From Bartonella kosoyi (GTDB lineage Bacteria > Pseudomonadota > Alphaproteobacteria > Rhizobiales > Rhizobiaceae), in assembly GCF_003606325.2 (NCBI RefSeq), contig NZ_CP031843.2:1488001-1552000 (forward strand): a DNA stretch of 64,000 nucleotides, in the 5' to 3' direction. How positions within the stretch are numbered: position 1 is the first letter of the stretch; every line of letters starts with the position of its first letter. Below the pieces are notes generated by a model. It was not told the DNA's origin. It made no database searches and was given only the letters and a program-made list of their open reading frames with translations. Of the stretch, positions 1-11,154 are shown in pieces. Position numbers and translations under genes: made by a program.

Positions 1-1828
1 ATTTTTCAATCTTGCACTTGGTCATAGTTCAGCAATTGATGTATTAGTATTACATTGGCTCGCTGTTGGTAATTTAAGTTTTAATTGGGCTTTCCATATT
101 GATACATTAACAGCTGTCATGCTTATTGTTGTAAACAGTGTTTCGGCATTGGTGCATATTTATTCAATTGGTTATATGCACCATGATCCTTCAAGGTCCC
201 GTTTTTTTTCTTATCTTTCTTTGTTTACATTTATGATGCTTATGTTGGTGACATCCAATAATTTGATCCAGATGTTTTTTGGCTGGGAAGGTGTAGGACT
301 TGCTTCTTATTTGCTTATTGGATTTTGGTTTCAGCGTGATTCTGCGAATAAAGCTGCAATGAAAGCTTTTGTGGTCAATCGTGTTGGAGATTTTGGTTTT
401 CTCTTAGGAATATTTAGTGTTTTTGTTTTATTCCAATCGGTTGATTTTGCCTCTATTTTTGCAAAAGCTGCAGACAATAACTTTGTACAAAATATGACAT
501 TTTTAGGCTGGCAGTTTGATGGACAGACAGCAATTACTGTTACATGTCTTTTATTATTTATTGGTGCGATGGGAAAATCAGCACAGTTTCTTTTACATAC
601 TTGGCTTCCTGATGCAATGGAGGGACCAACACCTGTATCAGCACTTATTCATGCCGCTACAATGGTAACAGCGGGTGTTTTTATGGTTGCGCGTATGTCG
701 CCAATTTTTGAACTTTCTTCGACTGCTTTGACCGTGATTATTATTGTTGGCGCAACAACGGCATTTTTTGCAGCAACTGTGGGGTTGGTACAGAATGATA
801 TTAAGCGTGTTATTGCTTATTCTACCTGTTCTCAACTTGGTTATATGTTTGTGGCATTAGGTGTTGGAGCTTATGGAGCTGCTGTTTTTCATCTTTTTAC
901 CCATGCTTTTTTTAAAGCCTTATTATTTCTTGGTGCGGGTTCTGTCATTCATGCTGTATCCGATGAACAAGATATGCGAAAAATGGGTGGCTTACGCAAG
1001 CATATAAAGGTCACTTATTGGATGATGATGGTCGGAACCATTGCATTAACCGGTGTTGGAATTCCAGGAACACTTTTTGGGACGGCTGGCTTTTTTTCAA
1101 AGGATGCGATTATAGAATCTGCTTTTGCATCGCATAATATTGCTTCAGGATATGCTTTTTATCTCCTTGTTTTTGCGGCCTTTTTAACAAGCTTTTATTC
1201 ATGGCGGCTTATCTTTATGACATTTCATGGGAAGCCACGGGCAACAGCTGATGTTATGCATCATGTTCATGAATCACCTCCAGTTATGTTAATGCCACTG
1301 TTTATTTTATCTCTTGGGGCAATATTTGCTGGTGTTGTGTTTCAACCTTACTTTTTTGGTGACTTTTATGATGCTTTTTGGAAGGGAGCATTGTTTACAA
1401 GCAGCCACAATTATATTCTTCATGATGCCCACCACGTTTTTAATTGGGTAAAATGGTCACCATTTATAGCAATGGTTCTTGGGTTTATGTTTGCCTATTT
1501 GTTCTATATTTCTTTTCCATCTCTTCCCAAGAAAATGGCTCGTTTTATGCCAGGATTATATCAATTTCTTTACCAAAAATGGTATTTTGATCAATTATAT
1601 AACTTTTTGTTTGTTCATCCTACCTTTAAGGTTGGTTCTTTTCTTTGGAAAGTGGGAGATGGTAAAATTATTGATGGTCTAGGTCCTAATGGTATCGCAG
1701 CGCGTGTTGTTGATATTACAAATAGAGTTGTTCGGATGCAAACAGGCTATCTTTACCACTATGCATTTGCGATGCTTATAGGTGTTGCATTGCTGATTAC
1801 ATGGATGATGATCGGGGGCGTAAACTAA
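1..1828 (+). CDS. nuoL: NADH-quinone oxidoreductase subunit L (5' truncated)
   Basis: Membrane antiporter-like subunit of respiratory complex I, thought to take part in proton pumping. The reading frame is open from base 2, so the gene starts before the window; the Met at 119 is internal. About 608 residues are visible, close to the family's usual length of somewhat over 600. Many hydrophobic helices are present, together with the conserved stretches [42 protein letters not shown] and the [19 protein letters not shown] motif. Its stop overlaps the first base of the nuoM start (TAATG), which suggests translational coupling in the nuo operon. Confidence 0.97.
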   Translation, partial: FFNLALGHSSAIDVLVLHWLAVGNLSFNWAFHIDTLTAVMLIVVNSVSALVHIYSIGYMHHDPSRSRFFSYLSLFTFMMLMLVTSNNLIQMFFGWEGVGLASYLLIGFWFQRDSANKAAMKAFVVNRVGDFGFLLGIFSVFVLFQSVDFASIFAKAADNNFVQNMTFLGWQFDGQTAITVTCLLLFIGAMGKSAQFLLHTWLPDAMEGPTPVSALIHAATMVTAGVFMVARMSPIFELSSTALTVIIIVGATTAFFAATVGLVQNDIKRVIAYSTCSQLGYMFVALGVGAYGAAVFHLFTHAFFKALLFLGAGSVIHAVSDEQDMRKMGGLRKHIKVTYWMMMVGTIALTGVGIPGTLFGTAGFFSKDAIIESAFASHNIASGYAFYLLVFAAFLTSFYSWRLIFMTFHGKPRATADVMHHVHESPPVMLMPLFILSLGAIFAGVVFQPYFFGDFYDAFWKGALFTSSHNYILHDAHHVFNWVKWSPFIAMVLGFMFAYLFYISFPSLPKKMARFMPGLYQFLYQKWYFDQLYNFLFVHPTFKVGSFLWKVGDGKIIDGLGPNGIAARVVDITNRVVRMQTGYLYHYAFAMLIGVALLITWMMIGGVN

Positions 1829-3297
1829 TGACCGATTGGCCTATTCTTTCTACGGTTACATTTTTGCCACTTGTGGGTGTGCTTCTGATTTTGTTTATCA
1901 AAGATGATAGTGAAGCAGCACGCCATAATATACGCAATGTCGCATTTTTTACGACGATATTTGTTTTTGTTATTTCTTTAATTATTTGGATAGGATTTGA
2001 TTCTAGCAACCCCAATTTTCAAATGGTTGAAAAATTCAGTTGGCTAGGGAATGGCATTAGCTATCATATGGGGGTTGATGGTATTTCTATTCTTTTTGTT
2101 GTTCTTTCGGCTTTTCTTTTACCTTTCTGTATTTTAGCAAGCTGGGAGAATGTTAAAGAGAGATTAAAAGCTTATATGATTGCTTTTCTTCTTCTTGAAG
2201 TTGCGATTATTGGAGTCTTTTGTGCTCTTGACGCAATATTATTTTATGTTTTTTTTGAAGGTAGCCTCATTCCAATGTTTATCATTATAGGGGTGTGGGG
2301 TGGTGCACGTCGTGTTTATGCAAGTATCAAGTTTTTCTTATACACTTTACTTGGTTCAGTGCTTATGCTGGTTGCCCTTATGGCTATGTATTGGCAGGCA
2401 GGAACACTTGATATACCAACTTTACTCAATTATCAGTTTCCTGCCCATATGCAAATATGGTTATGGCTTGCCTTTTTTGCTTCTTTTGCGGTTAAAATGC
2501 CGATGTGGCCAGTTCATACTTGGCTCCCTGATGCTCACGTGGAAGCACCGACAGCAGGTTCTGTTATTTTAGCCGGTGTCTTACTCAAATTAGGTGGGTA
2601 TGGTTTCCTTCGTTTTTCTTTACCTATGTTTCCTATTGCTTCAGCAGATTTTGCACCTCTTGTTTTCACATTATCGCTTATTGCAATTATTTATACCTCG
2701 TTGGTTGCACTTGTTCAAAGTGACATCAAAAAACTTATTGCATATTCCTCAATAGCGCATATGGGATATGTAACGATGGGTATTTTTGCTGCGAATGAAC
2801 AGGCAATACAAGGGGCTATTTATCAGATGCTGTCGCATGGAATTGTTTCAGCAGCGTTATTTCTTTGTGTTGGCGTGATCTATGATCGCTTGCATACGCG
2901 TGAAATTTCAGCATTTGGTGGTTTAGTGAATAATATGCCAAAATATGCTGTTGTTTTCTTAATCTTCACGATGGCAAATGTCGGTCTCCCTGGAACTTCA
3001 GGATTTTTGGGTGAGTTTTTAACCTTAATAGGTGTTTTTCAAGTGAATAAATTTGTTGTTATTTTAGCGACAGCAGGTGTTATCTTATCAGCAGCCTATG
3101 CCCTTTATCTTTATCGGCGTGTGATTTTTGGTTCCTTGGATAAAGAAAGTTTAAAAGTATTGGTAGATCTCTCGTCAAGGGAAAAATTTATTCTTTACCC
3201 GATGGTTATTCTTACAATATTCTTTGGTATCTATCCAGCGCCACTTCTTAAAGTGACGGCGTTTTCCGTAGAAGCCCTCATCAATAAACTACACTAG
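1828..3297 (+). CDS. nuoM: NADH-quinone oxidoreductase subunit M
   Basis: Second antiporter-like membrane subunit of complex I, 489 residues. The start at 1828 ([10 protein letters not shown]) was chosen because it overlaps the nuoL stop by one base and removes a charged leader (MDDDRGRKL) that an upstream in-frame ATG at 1801 would add. Family motifs include [23 protein letters not shown] and the [19 protein letters not shown] helix break. The protein is hydrophobic throughout, with about 14 membrane segments expected. It lies between nuoL and nuoN in the usual order. Confidence 0.97.
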   Translation: MTDWPILSTVTFLPLVGVLLILFIKDDSEAARHNIRNVAFFTTIFVFVISLIIWIGFDSSNPNFQMVEKFSWLGNGISYHMGVDGISILFVVLSAFLLPFCILASWENVKERLKAYMIAFLLLEVAIIGVFCALDAILFYVFFEGSLIPMFIIIGVWGGARRVYASIKFFLYTLLGSVLMLVALMAMYWQAGTLDIPTLLNYQFPAHMQIWLWLAFFASFAVKMPMWPVHTWLPDAHVEAPTAGSVILAGVLLKLGGYGFLRFSLPMFPIASADFAPLVFTLSLIAIIYTSLVALVQSDIKKLIAYSSIAHMGYVTMGIFAANEQAIQGAIYQMLSHGIVSAALFLCVGVIYDRLHTREISAFGGLVNNMPKYAVVFLIFTMANVGLPGTSGFLGEFLTLIGVFQVNKFVVILATAGVILSAAYALYLYRRVIFGSLDKESLKVLVDLSSREKFILYPMVILTIFFGIYPAPLLKVTAFSVEALINKLH

Positions 3298-3314
3298 ATC
3301 AGGGAAGAATTCTC

Positions 3315-4769
3315 ATGCAAAGTGAAATAATAACACAATTAGTTTTAATTCTTCCAGAGATTTTAATTGCATTAGGGGCAATCATGTTGCTTATGATTGG
3401 CGTTTATTCCAATGCGCGTGCTTCTTTAACCGTGACAGGTTTAGCCATGGCTCTTCTTGTGGCAACCATTATTATTCTCATCGTTTTTCCAAAGACTGGC
3501 TTATTTCAAACCAATGCGCTTATTATTGACTCTTTTGGCCGTTATATGAAAATTTTAACGCTTATTGGTGCACTTTTTGCTCTTATTATGTCTGTTGGTT
3601 TTGCGAATGCGCAAAAGTTCAATATATTTGAATTTCCAGTGCTTGTTCTTTTAGCAACCCTTGGTATGATGCTGATGATTTCAGCGGGGAATATGCTGTC
3701 ACTTTATATGGGATTAGAACTACAGTCCTTAGCTTTATATGCTTTAGCAGCGATTAATCGTAATAATGTCAAATCTTCTGAAGCTGGTATAAAATATTTT
3801 GTTTTAGGAGCATTATCTTCAGGAATGCTGCTTTATGGTATTTCTTTGCTTTATGGTTTTTCCGGTCAAATTGGTTTTCACGAAATTGCTCTTGCTTTAA
3901 AAGGTGAAAATTTACAATTGGGCGTTATTTTTGGAATTGTATTTATTTTAGCTGGTTTGGCTTTCAAAATTTCTGCTGTGCCATTTCATATGTGGACACC
4001 TGATGTTTACGAAGGTGCACCAACACCGATTACAGCATTTTTTGCTGGGGCGCCTAAAGTTGCTGCAATGGCTTTAATCATCCGTATTATTGTGATGACC
4101 TTTATTCCCCTAGGGCATGTTGATAGCGCGATGCCTGCATGGCAACAAATTTTGGTTTTCATGGCACTTGCATCAATGATACTTGGTGCGTTTGCTGCAA
4201 TTGGTCAAAATAATATTAAGCGCTTAATGGCTTATTCGTCGATCAGCCATATGGGTTATGCACTTGTAGGTTTATCGGCTGGAGATATGCTTGGGGTAAA
4301 AAGCGTTATTCTTTATATGACCATTTATCTTGGTGCCACTCTTGGCTCATTTGCTTTTATTCTTGGAATGCGCTCGAAGAGTGGCAATGTTGAAAATATT
4401 TATGATCTTTCAGGGTTAGCAAAGACAAATCCGTTTATGGCTATTGTCATGACAATACAGCTTTTCTCATTAGCCAGTATACCCCCTATGGCTGGTTTTT
4501 TTGGGAAGTGGTATACATTTTCTGCTGCTGTTCATGCTGGTCTGACACCACTTGCTATTGTCGGTATGATAGCCTCCGTCATTGGCGCTTTTTACTATTT
4601 ACGGGTTATTAAAATTATGTGGTTTGATGACGCAAAAGCGCATTTTGTTATTTTATCAAAAGAGCTTCAGTTTTGTCTTGGTCTTTCTGCATTATTTATT
4701 TTATTTTACACCTTTTTGGGGATTTGGTTTACTGAATTAGCAGAACAAGCAGCCGCTGTATTATTTTAA
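3315..4769 (+). CDS. nuoN: NADH-quinone oxidoreductase subunit N
   Basis: Third antiporter-like subunit of complex I, 484 residues. Conserved features are [32 protein letters not shown] and [20 protein letters not shown]. It begins 17 bases after the nuoM stop behind a purine-rich AGGGAAG site. Its TAA overlaps the first base of the birA start, so birA is probably translated from the end of the nuo transcript. Length and motifs are normal, and nothing suggests damage. Confidence 0.97.
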   Translation: MQSEIITQLVLILPEILIALGAIMLLMIGVYSNARASLTVTGLAMALLVATIIILIVFPKTGLFQTNALIIDSFGRYMKILTLIGALFALIMSVGFANAQKFNIFEFPVLVLLATLGMMLMISAGNMLSLYMGLELQSLALYALAAINRNNVKSSEAGIKYFVLGALSSGMLLYGISLLYGFSGQIGFHEIALALKGENLQLGVIFGIVFILAGLAFKISAVPFHMWTPDVYEGAPTPITAFFAGAPKVAAMALIIRIIVMTFIPLGHVDSAMPAWQQILVFMALASMILGAFAAIGQNNIKRLMAYSSISHMGYALVGLSAGDMLGVKSVILYMTIYLGATLGSFAFILGMRSKSGNVENIYDLSGLAKTNPFMAIVMTIQLFSLASIPPMAGFFGKWYTFSAAVHAGLTPLAIVGMIASVIGAFYYLRVIKIMWFDDAKAHFVILSKELQFCLGLSALFILFYTFLGIWFTELAEQAAAVLF

Positions 4770-5584
4770 TGAATATGGTTTATATTTTATCAGATTTTGC
4801 AAAGAAACAAGGATATATCATTGAATCGTACAAAAGTGTTGATTCAACCAATCTCATTGCGCAACGAAAAGCGCAAACTGGTCATCAAGGTTATCTTTGG
4901 ATTGTTGCGCAAGAGCAATTACAAGGAAGGGCTAGAAGAGGGAGGGCATGGAATAGTCCAAAAGGGAACCTTTATTGTAGTCTATTGTTAATGGATGATA
5001 TCGTTCATCAAACCGCTGCTCAACTTGGTTTTGTTGCTGGAGTCAGCGTGGCAGAGGCCATAAAACAATTTATAAAAGCTGAAAAGAAAACAGGCAATGA
5101 CAATATTGTAAGCTTAAAATGGCCAAACGATATTTTGCTTAGAGGTGCTAAAAGCTCTGGAATTTTGCTCGAAATTTTAAAATTGCCATCACAACAAGAT
5201 GCATTGGTTATTGGTATTGGAATAAATGTGAAATATAATTATGAAGATGCACTCTATCCCACTTCAAGTTTACAGAGTATCGGTTTGCATATTGAAGCAG
5301 AGCAGTTATTTACGGTTTTGACGGAATCTTTTTCTAGAAATTACCTTCTTTGGAAACAACCAAAAGGGTGTGAAATAATCCGAAATAAATGGCTTTTATA
5401 TTCAGCTCACCTCGGAAAATATGTCAAAGTCATGAATGATGAAAAAATCGTTGAGGGTATTTTTGATGGTCTTGATCGTGATTTTAACGGTATCATAAAA
5501 CAAAAAAATGGTCAGACAGCCATTATAACAGCGGGAGATGTTCATTTTGGTTCGGCTGCTTCTGTTCATGCAGTCGGTTATTAA
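4769..5584 (+). CDS. birA: Biotin--[acetyl-CoA-carboxylase] ligase
   Basis: Attaches biotin through biotinyl-5'-AMP to the biotin carrier protein of acetyl-CoA carboxylase. The 271 residues contain the catalytic GRARRGR loop (about 53-59), the WPND motif (118-121) and a following SSGILLE segment with a glycine-rich GIGINV strand. There is no N-terminal winged helix, so this is the ligase-only form and should not repress biotin genes as the E. coli protein does. Attachment to the 3' end of the nuo operon, with a one-base overlap, is an order seen in related alphaproteobacteria. Confidence 0.93.
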   Translation: MNMVYILSDFAKKQGYIIESYKSVDSTNLIAQRKAQTGHQGYLWIVAQEQLQGRARRGRAWNSPKGNLYCSLLLMDDIVHQTAAQLGFVAGVSVAEAIKQFIKAEKKTGNDNIVSLKWPNDILLRGAKSSGILLEILKLPSQQDALVIGIGINVKYNYEDALYPTSSLQSIGLHIEAEQLFTVLTESFSRNYLLWKQPKGCEIIRNKWLLYSAHLGKYVKVMNDEKIVEGIFDGLDRDFNGIIKQKNGQTAIITAGDVHFGSAASVHAVGY

Positions 5585-5631
5585 CGAAATTATTTTACCA
5601 TCAGATTATCTGGATGACTTGGGAGATGTTA

Positions 5632-7308
5632 ATGGTTGCAACCAATAAAAATGAATTTGTTTTTTTACCTCTGGGTGGTGTAGGTGAAATAGGAATGAAT
5701 TTAGCTGCTTATGGGTTTGGCTCCCAAAATCTTCGTGAATGGTTACTTGTTGATATGGGCGTTAGTTTTGCTGGTTCTGAATTACCAGGAGTTGATCTTG
5801 TTCTCCCTGATATTCGTTTTTTAGAAAGTGAAAAACATAATATACGTGGTCTTGTTTTAACACACGCACATGAAGATCATTATGGGGCTGTTCTTGATTT
5901 ATGGCCAAAATTACAAGTTCCAGTTTATTGTACAGCTTTCACGGCAGGGTTATTGGAAAGTAAAAGGCAATCAGATTTTGAATCTCAAAAAATGTCATTC
6001 AATATTTTTCAAGCAGGGGATTGTTTTCAGGTTGGTTCCTTTGCCATAGAGGCAATTGCTGTTAATCATTCGATACCAGAATCTGTATCTTTAGCCATTA
6101 CAACGTCTTTGGGGACTGTAATTCATACGGGTGATTGGAAAATTGATCATACTCCTTCGCTTGGAGCTGTGACGGATGAAAAAAGATTTCGAGCATTAGG
6201 CGATAAAGGTGTTTTAGCATTGCTTTGTGATTCCACAAACGCATGTCGGGATGGTATATCTCCATCAGAGCAGCAGGTCCAAACCAGTCTTTCTGAGATT
6301 ATTTCGAAAGCTGAAGGACGTGTTGCAATAGCAGCTTTTGCTTCTAATATTGGTAGGATACGTTCTATTGCTCTTGCTGCTCAAGCTGTTGGGCGTAAAG
6401 TTCTTGTCATTGGGCGTTCCCTTAAGCGAAGTATTATGGTTGCACAAGAGCTTGGTTATATGGATGGGTTAGCGCCATTTGTAACGGAAGATGATTATGG
6501 TTACATCCCACGAAAAGAACTTGTTTTAATTGTCACAGGGAGCCAAGGTGAGCCATGTGCTGCTTTGGCTAAGCTGTCACGTGAGGGGATGAGGAATATT
6601 GTGCTTTCTACTGGAGATACGGTTATTTATTCATCGCGAAGTATTCCAGGAAATGAAAAAGCGATTCTTGAGATACAAAATCGTTTCATCGATTTGGGTA
6701 TTAAAGTGATTACGAATGAAGATGCCCTTGTTCATGTTTCAGGTCATCCCCGTCGTTCAGAACTTTTACAGATGTATGATTGGATAAAACCACAGATACT
6801 TGTGCCTGTGCATGGTGAGGCAATACATCTTACTGCTCAAGCGGCTTTAGCGCGTCAAGCAGGGATTAAAATTGTTAAGGATATTAGAAATGGTAATATG
6901 CTACGTCTTGCACCAACGCCTGTAGAAGTTATTGATCACGTGCCTGTTGGTCGTATTTATAAGGATGGTTGTCTTCTTGGAGATGAGTATGAGCTAGGGA
7001 TTCGTGAGCGTAGAAAATTAAGTTATGCTGGTCATGTTGCGGTTTCTCTCCATATGAATAGCAAGCATGAGTTATTGGATGATATCGGTCTAAGCATATT
7101 GGGACTCCCTGAAAGTAATGGAGAGGGGGAAAAATTAAAAGATATTCTTTTAGAGGTTGTGGAAAATACAGTTTATAACATTCCACGCATGAAGCGGAAA
7201 AATAATGAAGTTATTCGAGAGGCAACACGACGTGCAGTGAGAGCGGCTGTTTATGAAATGTGGCAAAAAAAACCTCTCTGTACAGTTTTTTTACATCAGT
7301 CAAAATAA
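5632..7308 (+). CDS. Ribonuclease J
   Basis: Metallo-beta-lactamase/beta-CASP RNase with endonuclease and 5'-exonuclease activity in RNA maturation and turnover. The zinc-binding HAHEDH motif lies near residues 78-83, preceded by PLGGVGEIGMN and followed by HTGDWKID, a beta-CASP region (LLCDSTNA, GSQGEPCAAL) and HVSGHPRRSEL, then VPVHGEA. The start at 5632 (MVATNKNEF) is preferred because GGGAG at 5621-5625 sits six bases upstream; an in-frame ATG at 5614 would add six residues. This genome also has RNase E (16236-18866, minus), a combination common in alphaproteobacteria. Confidence 0.95.
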   Translation: MVATNKNEFVFLPLGGVGEIGMNLAAYGFGSQNLREWLLVDMGVSFAGSELPGVDLVLPDIRFLESEKHNIRGLVLTHAHEDHYGAVLDLWPKLQVPVYCTAFTAGLLESKRQSDFESQKMSFNIFQAGDCFQVGSFAIEAIAVNHSIPESVSLAITTSLGTVIHTGDWKIDHTPSLGAVTDEKRFRALGDKGVLALLCDSTNACRDGISPSEQQVQTSLSEIISKAEGRVAIAAFASNIGRIRSIALAAQAVGRKVLVIGRSLKRSIMVAQELGYMDGLAPFVTEDDYGYIPRKELVLIVTGSQGEPCAALAKLSREGMRNIVLSTGDTVIYSSRSIPGNEKAILEIQNRFIDLGIKVITNEDALVHVSGHPRRSELLQMYDWIKPQILVPVHGEAIHLTAQAALARQAGIKIVKDIRNGNMLRLAPTPVEVIDHVPVGRIYKDGCLLGDEYELGIRERRKLSYAGHVAVSLHMNSKHELLDDIGLSILGLPESNGEGEKLKDILLEVVENTVYNIPRMKRKNNEVIREATRRAVRAAVYEMWQKKPLCTVFLHQSK

Positions 7309-7509
7309 AGCATTTCCATATTACGTTATTAAAAAAAGAAGAGCATTCTTATTTTATTGCTCAATAAGAAAAATAGAGAATAAAGCACAACAAATTTTTA
7401 AACAATAAGATCGTTATATTTGCAAGTATTCAGAATGCGGCTATAGATGAATAGAGGGTATATTAAATTGTTCCAATATGATAGATCTGAGTAGGAGTTA
7501 ATTATTTCA

Positions 7510-8835
7510 ATGCGTCTTTCTCAATATTTCCTTCCACTTTTAAAAGAGAATCCTAAAGAAGCGGAAATTGTTTCTCATCGTTTCATGTTGCGTGCTGGGA
7601 TGATTCGGCAACAAACATCCGGGATTTATTCTTGGCTTCCTTTGGGAAAAAAAGTGCTTGATAAAGTTTGTAAAATTATTCGTGAAGAGCAAGAACGTGC
7701 TGGTGCAATAGAAATATTGATGCCTACAATTCAATCTGCTGATCTTTGGCGTGAAAGTGGTCGTTATGATGATTACGGTTTGGAAATGCTCCAGATTAAA
7801 GATCGTCACAAGCGTGATTTACTTTATGGCCCGACCAATGAAGAGATGGTCACAGATATTTTTCGCTCCTATGTTCGTTCTTATAAAGATCTTCCGCTTA
7901 ATTTGTATCATATTCAATGGAAATTTCGTGATGAAATTCGCCCACGTTTTGGTGTGATGCGGGCACGAGAATTCTTAATGAAAGATGCTTATTCTTTTGA
8001 TCTTGATTATGAAGGCTCTAAAACATCTTATAATCGTATGTTTGTGGCTTATTTACGCACTTTTTCTCGCCTTGGCTTAAAAGCAATTCCCATGCGTGCA
8101 GATACAGGTCCAATAGGGGGGGAACTTAGTCATGAGTTTATCATTTTGGCTGAAACGGGAGAGAGCGCTATTTTTTGTGATAAACAATTTCTTGAACTGA
8201 ACGTTCCCGACAGTTCAATCGATTTTAGTGATAAAGCTGTTTTAGATGATACTGTTAGACAGTGGACATCTTTTTATGCAGCGACAGAAGAAATGCATAA
8301 TGAAGAAGAGTGGACTAAAATTTCTGAGGGAAATCGTCTTTCAGCACGTGGTATTGAAGTCGGGCATATTTTCCACTTTGGGACGAAATATTCTGCTCCA
8401 ATGGGAGCAAAAGTTATGGGACAAGATGGAAAAGAGCATGTGGTCTCTATGGGATCTTATGGGATTGGACCTTCACGTCTTGTTGCGGCCGCTATAGAGG
8501 CTTCTCACGATGAAAAGGGGATTATTTGGCCAAAATCGATGGCACCGTTTGATTTTGGGATTATCAATATGAAACCCGATAATGAAAAATGTACACAAGC
8601 ATGTGAGTTCCTCTATCAGGGATTAAAGAATGCTGGTTTTGATCCATTATTAGATGATAGAAATGAACGTCCTGGATCAAAATTTGCAACAATGGATTTG
8701 ATTGGTTTGCCAACGCAAATCATTGTTGGTCCTAACAGCATTGTACAAAATGAAGTTGAAATTAAAGATCGAAAAACAGGTGTAAAAAAATCTCTAACGG
8801 TTGAAGATGCGCTCAGCCAACTTTCTATAATTTAA
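7510..8835 (+). CDS. proS: Proline--tRNA ligase, short alphaproteobacterial type
   Basis: Class II aminoacyl-tRNA synthetase charging tRNA-Pro. At 441 residues it lacks the large editing insertion of the long bacterial form (about 570 residues), as is usual in alphaproteobacteria. Class II motifs seen are the dimer-interface segment ([18 protein letters not shown]), motif 2 around [27 protein letters not shown] and motif 3 [16 protein letters not shown]. The C-terminal anticodon-binding domain begins near DFGIINM. The gene leads a run with lolC and lolD; a 200-base gap separates it from the RNase J gene. Confidence 0.96.
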   Translation: MRLSQYFLPLLKENPKEAEIVSHRFMLRAGMIRQQTSGIYSWLPLGKKVLDKVCKIIREEQERAGAIEILMPTIQSADLWRESGRYDDYGLEMLQIKDRHKRDLLYGPTNEEMVTDIFRSYVRSYKDLPLNLYHIQWKFRDEIRPRFGVMRAREFLMKDAYSFDLDYEGSKTSYNRMFVAYLRTFSRLGLKAIPMRADTGPIGGELSHEFIILAETGESAIFCDKQFLELNVPDSSIDFSDKAVLDDTVRQWTSFYAATEEMHNEEEWTKISEGNRLSARGIEVGHIFHFGTKYSAPMGAKVMGQDGKEHVVSMGSYGIGPSRLVAAAIEASHDEKGIIWPKSMAPFDFGIINMKPDNEKCTQACEFLYQGLKNAGFDPLLDDRNERPGSKFATMDLIGLPTQIIVGPNSIVQNEVEIKDRKTGVKKSLTVEDALSQLSII

Positions 8836-8846
8836 TAGGAAATGTT

Positions 8847-10115
8847 ATGAAGAGGCTGAAAAATAAATGGTTTTCATCTTATGAGTGGATGATCGCTTTT
8901 CGTTATATGATTCCCAACAAAAAGCATGTCGTCGCATCTGTTATTTCAATTATTTCTCTTATTGGGATTATGTTAGGAGTCTTTGCTCTGGTTGTTGTTA
9001 TGGCGGTGATGAATGGCTTTCGTACAGAACTTCTTAACCGTATTCTTGGTATGAACGGGCATCTTATTGTTCAAACAATTGATTCCGGTTTTTCTGATTA
9101 TAAGACTCTTATTTCTTCTTTAGAAGCTACAAATGGTGTGAAGTTTGCTTTGCCTGTTATTGAAGGCCAAGCGCTTGTTCAAGGTGAAGCCCAAGGTGGT
9201 TCTGGCGCGTTAGTTCGTGGTATGCGCAAACAAGATCTAGAAAAACTTAAAACAGTTTCTCAAAACATTAAATTAGGCTCGATTTCTCAGTTTGATCAAG
9301 AAGACGGTGTTGCAATTGGAAGTGGTTTAGCAGAAAAATTAGGGCTTACAGTTGGGAGAGATCTTCGTATTATTACCCCTGATGGTGATGAGACTCCTTT
9401 TGGTGTTACACCACGTGTAAAAGCTTATAAAGTCATTGCTATTTTTGAAGTTGGTATGTCTGAATATGATTCAATATTTGTTTTTATGCCTCTCCATGAA
9501 GCACAAATGTTTTTTAATTTAGGCGATAAGGTTCAGTCTTTAGAATTATTTCTAAACGATCCTGATGCTGTGGATCAAATAAAACCTCTTGTAGAAAAAG
9601 CCGTTGATCAACAGATCTATTTAATTGATTGGCGTACACGTAATCAAGCTTTTTTTTCAGCTTTACAGATTGAACGGAATGTCATGTTTTTCATTCTTTC
9701 TCTGATTGTTCTTGTTGCTGCTTTAAATATTATTTCAGGCCTTATTATGCTTGTAAAAGATAAAAGTCATGATATCGCAATTTTACGCACAATGGGTGCC
9801 CAACAGAGTGCCATTTTGCGTATATTTATCATCACAGGAATGATGATTGGTTTTATTGGAACGATATTGGGCTTAATTTTAGGTGTTATCGCGACTGTAA
9901 ATATTAATCATATCCAAGACTTTATATCTTGGTTATTTAATGTTGATGTTTTTAATCCTCAACTTTACTTTTTAACAAAATTGCCTGCACAAATTGAGTG
10001 GAAACAAACCATTTTGGTTGCTACAATGGCTTTATTCTTGTCATTTCTTGCTGCTCTTATTCCAGCATGGCGTGCTGCTAAGCTAGATCCCGTACAAGCT
10101 TTGAGGTATGAATAA
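8847..10115 (+). CDS. lolC: Lipoprotein-releasing ABC transporter permease (LolC/LolE family)
   Basis: Inner-membrane permease that extracts lipoproteins for transfer to the LolA carrier. The 422 residues show the expected MacB/FtsX layout: one N-terminal membrane helix (about 33-58), a large periplasmic domain, then three C-terminal helices (about 278-305, 325-355, 388-410). The conserved ending [19 protein letters not shown] is present. Only one permease gene is seen, so the transporter may use a homodimer, as in other alphaproteobacteria. The last base overlaps the lolD start, and the spacing after proS is 11 bases. Confidence 0.93.
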   Translation: MKRLKNKWFSSYEWMIAFRYMIPNKKHVVASVISIISLIGIMLGVFALVVVMAVMNGFRTELLNRILGMNGHLIVQTIDSGFSDYKTLISSLEATNGVKFALPVIEGQALVQGEAQGGSGALVRGMRKQDLEKLKTVSQNIKLGSISQFDQEDGVAIGSGLAEKLGLTVGRDLRIITPDGDETPFGVTPRVKAYKVIAIFEVGMSEYDSIFVFMPLHEAQMFFNLGDKVQSLELFLNDPDAVDQIKPLVEKAVDQQIYLIDWRTRNQAFFSALQIERNVMFFILSLIVLVAALNIISGLIMLVKDKSHDIAILRTMGAQQSAILRIFIITGMMIGFIGTILGLILGVIATVNINHIQDFISWLFNVDVFNPQLYFLTKLPAQIEWKQTILVATMALFLSFLAALIPAWRAAKLDPVQALRYE

Positions 10116-10795
10116 TGACAGCCATTTTAGAGCTTGTAGAGATTGAAAGACGCTTTTATGAGAGTCATAAGCCGCTCATTGTTTTAGATAAAGCGAATTT
10201 TATTCTTAATCGTGGAGAGCTTGTCGCCCTTGTCGCACCATCTGGTGCTGGAAAATCAACACTTCTTCATATTGCGGGGTTATTAGAAAAACCAACAGCT
10301 GGTGATGTGTTGTTACGGGGTGTTTCTTGTGCAAAACGCTCTGATCGTGAGCGAACAGCTATCAGACGAAATGATATTGGTTTTGTCTATCAATTTCATC
10401 ATTTACTTCCAGAGTTTACAGCTTTAGAAAATGTTATGATACCGCAAATGATAGCAGGATTAAACAAGTCCATCGCAGAAGATCGTGCGCGTAAGTTATT
10501 GACGTATTTGCGTATTTCTCATCGGGCAAACCATCGTCCCTCAGAGTTATCGGGAGGAGAGCAACAACGTGTTGCTATTGCACGTGCCGTAGCAAATGGT
10601 CCTTCGGTTCTTTTAGCAGATGAACCTACCGGAAATCTTGATCCCGTAACGTCAGCTTATGTCTTTCAAGCTTTATCTGTTCTTGTTCGTCAGTCTGGTC
10701 TTTCTGCTCTTATTGCAACACATAATTACGCTTTGGCAAAGCAAATGCATCGTCGAATTACACTTAAAGATCAGAAGATTATTGAACTTCCTTAA
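10115..10795 (+). CDS. lolD: Lipoprotein-releasing ABC transporter ATP-binding protein
   Basis: Cytoplasmic ATPase driving lipoprotein release with the adjacent permease. The 226 residues contain a Walker A motif [11 protein letters not shown] (about 41-51), the Q-loop at [17 protein letters not shown], the signature [14 protein letters not shown], Walker [13 protein letters not shown] and the switch His in ATHN. The LolD-type sequence after the Q-loop separates it from generic ABC ATPases. It overlaps lolC by one base (ATGA-type coupling). Confidence 0.95.
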   Translation: MTAILELVEIERRFYESHKPLIVLDKANFILNRGELVALVAPSGAGKSTLLHIAGLLEKPTAGDVLLRGVSCAKRSDRERTAIRRNDIGFVYQFHHLLPEFTALENVMIPQMIAGLNKSIAEDRARKLLTYLRISHRANHRPSELSGGEQQRVAIARAVANGPSVLLADEPTGNLDPVTSAYVFQALSVLVRQSGLSALIATHNYALAKQMHRRITLKDQKIIELP

Positions 10796-10861
10796 AGGCA
10801 AGGTATAAATTTTATACGACTAATTGAATGGTTTATATTACTTTATTCAAGGAGACTTTTT

Positions 10862-11149
10862 ATGACAGCTTTTGTCAACGACAAAAATCAATTGGATATA
10901 CGTCGTCGCCGATTGATTTTTCGCGCATGGCATCGCGGTATTCGTGAAATGGATCTCATTTTTGGACATTATGTTAATGCTCATATCACTGGAATGAATG
11001 ATAAAACACTCTCTGAACTTGAGTATATTATGTCTTTTGATGATCGCGACTTACTCACATGGATTACCGGAGAAATTACACCACCCTCTGAAATTAATAG
11101 TCCTCTTTTTCGTGATATTGCCAATTATCGTACTTATTTAACTTATTGA
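10862..11149 (+). CDS. sdhE: FAD assembly factor SdhE (succinate dehydrogenase assembly factor 2 family)
   Basis: Small cytoplasmic protein needed for covalent flavinylation of the succinate dehydrogenase flavoprotein. Its 95 residues contain the family's RGxxE motif as RGIREMD near residues 28-34, followed by the acidic helix pattern LSELEYIMSFDDRDLLTWITGE. A good ribosome site (AAGGAGA) lies just upstream. Position directly before mfd is a recurrent order in Rhizobiales. Confidence 0.93.
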   Translation: MTAFVNDKNQLDIRRRRLIFRAWHRGIREMDLIFGHYVNAHITGMNDKTLSELEYIMSFDDRDLLTWITGEITPPSEINSPLFRDIANYRTYLTY

Positions 11150-11154
11150 TTTAA